Assembly (NCBI RefSeq): GCF_022376445.1
Contig: NW_025955382.1
Span: 1 to 33,606, forward strand
Direction of reading: 5' to 3'
Length of the DNA: 33,606 nucleotides
Source: Fomitopsis serialis
Taxonomy: Eukaryota; Basidiomycota; Agaricomycetes; Polyporales; Fomitopsidaceae
This document shows positions 29,907 through 33,606 of this stretch, in pieces. Positions within the stretch are counted from its first letter, which is position 1, and each line of letters begins with the position of its first letter. Below the pieces are notes generated by a model, which made no database searches, was not told the origin of the DNA, and was given only the letters and a program-made list of their open reading frames with translations. Made by a program: the position numbers and the translations under genes.

Positions 29907-29989
29907 TGGATATCTGAACTTCCTGCATACCGTACTTGTCACAAACACTTGAGCTGTTCTGAGATGGACATCTGAACTTCCTGCATACC
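29907..29989 (+). repeat. 25-nt direct repeat upstream of the HAM1-like gene
   Basis: 29907-29931 and 29965-29989 are identical except for one T/C change (TGGAYATCTGAACTTCCTGC followed by ATACC), offset by 58 nt. They lie 116-198 nt before the ATG at 30105, in the promoter between that gene and the divergent F-box gene. They may be paired regulatory sites or a chance tandem duplication. Confidence 0.8.
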
Positions 29990-30104
29990 TCAAACTCGCT
30001 CAACATATAGGCTGTCGATCGACTTCGGTGCTGTGTTCTGGGCCACGGTCTCTAGACACAAGGCTCAAGTTTCTGGCTCTCGGGCGACTCGTTCAAGTTT
30101 CGCA

Positions 30105-32980
30105 ATGGGCTTCATGATGTCTTGCTGTCGTCGGCGACGTTCGCATCAGGGCGACTCGGAACCGCTTCTCCCAAAATATACTGGCCAGCCACGCGACGCG
30201 CCCGGGCCCGCAACCCATGTCGAGCGACTCGCAGACGTACTTGCCGCTTTCAAGGCCGGAAAGCTCCCTTCTCAAGACCAGGTTACTCATGCTCTACAAC
30301 GTATTCTAAAATCTCCTTTACTGGATGCAGATGCTAGGGTCGCCGATTACGGGTCGCTGAGCAACACCGGCCGGGAAGTTATCACGGACATGAGAGACAT
30401 CGCTGAAGCGATAGTACAATTTGGCCTGGAGAAGAACGGTGCGCATAAATGCTGTTGATACATGTCATTGTCATGTACCTATTCCCTCTGTAGTCGACGA
30501 CAAACTGCAGGACTTTTTCTATCAATGTCGTGTCATGGACTCGGTCCCCGTTCATGCAGACATCGCCGTCGACGTGAACCAGATTGCAGGAGGAGTGGCG
30601 CAAGTAGGTACTCGTTCATTTCTGACCTTTGCGAGGCTTGTCATAGACAATCCTTACAGCACAAGAAGTACCATCTGCAGACGAAGCTGGACGCGATATG
30701 GAAGAAATACTTGCTTCCCTTCCACATCTCTTTCGCGCTGTTGCATCCTCTGCAGCATTTCGCGCCGTGCTCTCGGATGTCTGGCTTACCGCGAGAGAGA
30801 TGCTTGCGGACGCAGCGTCTGACGTCAGCCAGGTCGCCTCCCAGGTCCAGACTACAGCCAACGACGTAGAACGCTCTGTGCGACCGGCCGGCTCGCTTAA
30901 TGATGCGAAGGGGAAGGCACGAGACGTTGGCCAGGATACTCAGGAAGAACATCGAGATGTACACGCAGAAGATCTCGATCGCTCGCAGGAATCCCTTGTC
31001 GCTCGCATGCAGGAGGTCGTCAATTCCCTATCGTTTTTGCTACTTCCAACTCACTTGTATCACAGATCATGGGTCGTGCTCATCGGGATCCGGCCCTTCA
31101 TCGCGCACTACGAACGATCCTTTTCCTACTCCGCAAGTATACTGCGAAGGCTCGTAAGCTGTCCGACGCCTTGTCCGACGCTGACGCGCCAAAGATAACT
31201 CCGGTCATTTGGGCTGATCCTCCGCTCGCTAGTGCTTTCGATGATCTCAAAATCGTACTGGAACGTATAGCATCTGGACATTCGCTAGACTCTGCTCTAC
31301 ACAACCTCGCCCTTGTTTCGACTGACATCGCGAATCTCCCTGCCGAGGCCACGCATGACAGCGAAGGCCGACACGAGCTTGGCCTGTACTTCGGGCGTCT
31401 CTCAGCGTGGTTCGATCACGCCCTTGAGGATACTCAATACGTCTATTCTGCGGAAGGCCAGCAGGAAGCTAGTGAGCTCTACGCATCGGGAAGGCTGCTC
31501 GTTCAACAGGCCTCGGAGAGTCGCGCGGAATGGCTGGATCATATCCGAGGTCTTGCAAGTGAACTTGGCGCTTTCATATCGCCATATACTCGGATCGTAC
31601 GACCCAACGTCTCATACGTGCGCTGGACACACTTTCTACTGATCTCGCCATGTTCGTCTCCGATGCCGCGGTGACGGGGCCTGCTCAAGTTCGGGAAACA
31701 GAGCGGACATGGCGCAAGCAGCTTCAACGTGACATCTTGGTCTGGCTGGTCCCTCGCGTCCTACGTGTCGTCAAGGCCATTCCTATGCCCAGAGTAGAGT
31801 ACACCAGTCGGTCGCTGGACGCTGCGATTGATGCTCTGCTCGTTAGCGCATCTGGAGCAAACACTTCCGCAGCTGCATCTCTTGTCCCGGACCGCATCCG
31901 TATCGCGAACTACAGCGAGATCCAGGTTCAGATGCACGCGGAAGACCAGCGGAGCACCTGGCTACTAGGCCATGCTAGCGAACGAACATCAGCGTACACA
32001 CGTACAAGGGTTCATGTTGACGGCATGCGCATCGCAGCGCGGGACATCGCCTACTACGTCCGCTACAAGGGCTATCTCATCGGGTATGAAGACCAGGGAC
32101 TACTCAGCATCGAGGTCGGCGAGAGGCAGGCGCGAGGGCGAGGTCTCAGCGTCGACGTAGAACTCGAGTTCGAGGGCGAGCAAGACGGCGAACGTGCGGA
32201 TTCTCACACTGCGCTGCTAGACTCGGTAGGCGATGCTACGGTGGAGGAGAGCTTGTTCCGAGTCACGGACGTGAAAGTGGACGTCCCGGGGCTCCAGTTA
32301 TCGATCGACAGGAGCAAGCACTGGATCCTCAACAAGACGTTGCTACAACCTCTCGCTGGCCCGGTCGCACGCACAGCGGCGAGCTACGTGCTTGCTCAGC
32401 AGATCAGGACGGTGCTCGAGTCGTGCGGGCGACTCGGCGCGCTCGTCAAGCGCAGGGCGAAGGAACTCCATGACCAGCAGAGGTCAAGCGTCCAGGATAC
32501 GTCGAGTCCTTCCTTCGAGGACTACTGGCAGGCGATACTTCAGGAAGTCAGCGAACCTGCATCGAAGGATGACGAATCAAATGACGAAGAAGAGAACAAC
32601 GAGCACGTCGAGACGCACACAACGGCGACACTGAAGGGAGTGGTTCGCACCACAGTCACTCAGCACTCGCCTGAAGTGTCACGTCCACCGACGCCTGACG
32701 AGACCGTCCTTGCTGTGGGTGTGGTCCCGCAGATCTTACCAGGGAAAGGTGGACCGGCCGATGAGCTGGACGAAAACCATGAGTACGGGACGAGGGACGT
32801 CGCGAGGGAGGCACTCGGCGAGGTGCAGGAACGCGTCGACGATGCGGAAGAGAGCCTACAACAAGCAGCTGAGCGGATGGTCGAAGTCAGGGAGTCCATC
32901 GACGAAGCTGCGCTCAGGGAGCAAGTGATAGAGAGGCGGAGAGGAAGAAGAGCGGGTGGAGGAGCCGGGTTTTCGATTGA
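30105..32980 (+). pseudogene. HAM1-like (BPI-fold, DUF5923/DUF4449 type) protein with two frameshifts
   Basis: Exons 30105-30438, 30494-30607, 30660-31015 and 31066 onward join in phase through introns of 55, 52 and 50 nt. The start is MGFMMSCCRRRRSH, then EPLLPKYTGQ. The N-terminal domain has RLADVLAAFKAGKLPSQDQ, VDDKLQDFFYQCR, SAAFRAVLSDVWLTAREML and RDPALHRALRTILFLLRKYT. These fit the HAM1-like N-terminal family of fungal proteins. The later part (KAIPMPRVEY, IRIANYSEIQVQMH, DIAYYVRYKG, SKHWILNKTL) fits the lipid-binding-like C-terminal domain. Near 31578-31585 the frame changes between SELGAFIS and SDRTTQRLIRALDTLSTDL with no room for an intron, as if one base were missing. Near 32955 a second one-base loss separates the open frame from WRSRVFD-stop (TGA 32978-32980), the expected C terminus; the literal frame reads on to 33398. 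It is either a recent pseudogene or an intact gene with two assembly errors. The function of the family is poorly known. Confidence 0.7.
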
Positions 32981-33259
32981 GCCTTTCCGGTATTCACTAA
33001 AGTCTTTGGGTTATACATCTTCTGACAGTTGTCGAGACGCTCTGGAAACAGATGGGAATGCAATTTATATGCACACGCAACACGTCATGATTCAAGTACT
33101 CTATACCCTTCTCGTTCGCCGGGGCGACCGGCGACCCTCGGCGACGACACCCCGGCGACAATCCTTATCAACGGATCAATGCTCTCTTTTATCAATGTCT
33201 CCCAGAGAGCTTGGACTCACCCATGAATTCATATCTCGTGCAGCCCCATTGCATTCTTG

Positions 33260-33606
33260 TTACGGCTCGGACACGACCTCCCTTGGAACCACGGTTCGCG
33301 CTAGTCGTTCAAGTAGCTCATCTGCGATCATCCATGGTTTCGCACCTTGCAGACGGATTCAGAGTGCCACTTACTGTCGAAAGCCGACGTCTGCGTGAAC
33401 TCCGTCGACTCCATGTATGCACGGATATGCTCGCCCAGGTGTCGCGAGATAGGGACCATTCTTCGAGAGGCGTTTGGGCCGAGCGTCATCGCCAACTTGG
33501 GGTTGGGCTTGTCCTCAACGTTAACCTGCGTCGAGCTGGTCTCGCTACCCTCTTCCGAGGATAGATCCTCGTAGTCATCAGAGCCTCCATCGCCAGATTT
33601 TCATCG
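33260..33606 (-). CDS. F-box family protein, 3' end only (cut by the window edge)
   Basis: Two minus-strand exons are seen: 33606-33375 and 33321-33260, with a 53-nt intron (GTAAGT...GATCGCAG) at the same place and phase as in the F-box gene at 27714. The C-terminal part ASRRMVPISRHLGEHIRAYM and STEFTQTSAFD parallels LSRRMTPISRQFGEHIRGYL and SGEFTETSPFD there. The last exon (ELLERLARTVVPREVVSEP) parallels DGLLRTLAQTLPRE. Upstream is an acidic stretch (DGGSDDYEDLSSEEGSE). In this frame a TGA lies at 33603-33601, almost at the edge, so an intron boundary must fall within the last few visible codons or this copy is also damaged. Confidence 0.75.

Noticed and set aside
32981..33398. Literal extension of the HAM1-like frame to 33398
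   Set aside because: The family's expected end (WRSRVFD-stop) lies at 32980 in the neighbouring frame. The extension reads through unrelated sequence and overlaps the F-box gene on the other strand.
1..33606. CRISPR arrays, insertion sequences, bacterial operons and transposon ends
   Set aside because: No regularly spaced repeats with spacers, no transposase or reverse-transcriptase frames and no terminal inverted repeats with target duplications were seen. Intron structure shows the DNA is eukaryotic.

Overview
The window reads as nuclear DNA of an Agaricomycete (Basidiomycota), most likely a polypore-like wood-decay or litter fungus. Genes are split by many introns of about 47-70 nt with GT..AG ends and CTNAN branch points. 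The recognisable families are fungal or basidiomycete-typical: DASH subunit Dad4, an HMG-box factor, a YAT-type amino-acid permease, F-box proteins, a PIPK ('SAICAR synthase-like') family and a HAM1-like family. All gene models below were assembled by eye from splice signals and reading-frame continuity. No search was run, so family names are recognition, not database hits.

Layout. 1-700: GC-rich stretch with a TATA box and an exon-like frame, unassigned. 1829-3727 (-): seven-exon gene of an uncharacterised Agaricomycete family. 5256-5537 (-): a small two-exon Dad4. 7754-8808 (+): six-exon secreted repeat protein (SRP1). 9687-10859 (+): HMG-box transcription factor. 11735-15305 (-): three tandem diverged copies of a small secreted CC-motif protein, the third frameshifted. 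17550-18561 (+): second secreted repeat protein (SRP2). 19152-21627 (+): broken PIPK-like gene. 22682-23353 (+): histidine-rich secreted protein (SRP3). 24834-27236 (+): amino-acid permease with an 8-nt micro-exon. 27714-29719 (-): broken F-box gene, with another F-box scrap just 3' of it. 30105-32980 (+): HAM1-like gene with two apparent frameshifts. 33260-33606 (-): 3' end of a second F-box gene, cut by the window edge.

The most interesting signal is that SRP1, SRP2 and SRP3 look unrelated over most of their mature sequence but share one architecture. Each has a TATA-type element 64-66 nt before a conserved leader motif (consensus GYYGGYACTGGYTG). The motif sits at the 5' splice site of a 60-62 nt intron in the 5' UTR, and the ATG lies 166-182 nt downstream. 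Each then has an MR-start signal peptide with an LPA[MF] motif. This suggests one co-regulated family whose secreted bodies have diverged into low-complexity repeats. SRP1 also looks like a polyprotein precursor: three K-x-R-R sites separate acidic segments and glycine-rich amphipathic segments. A duplicated module in it has an intron better conserved than its flanking exons.

Four loci carry lesions (PIPK-like, F-box, HAM1-like, third small secreted copy). Either this is a gene-decay region or the assembly carries small indel errors. Raw reads would decide.
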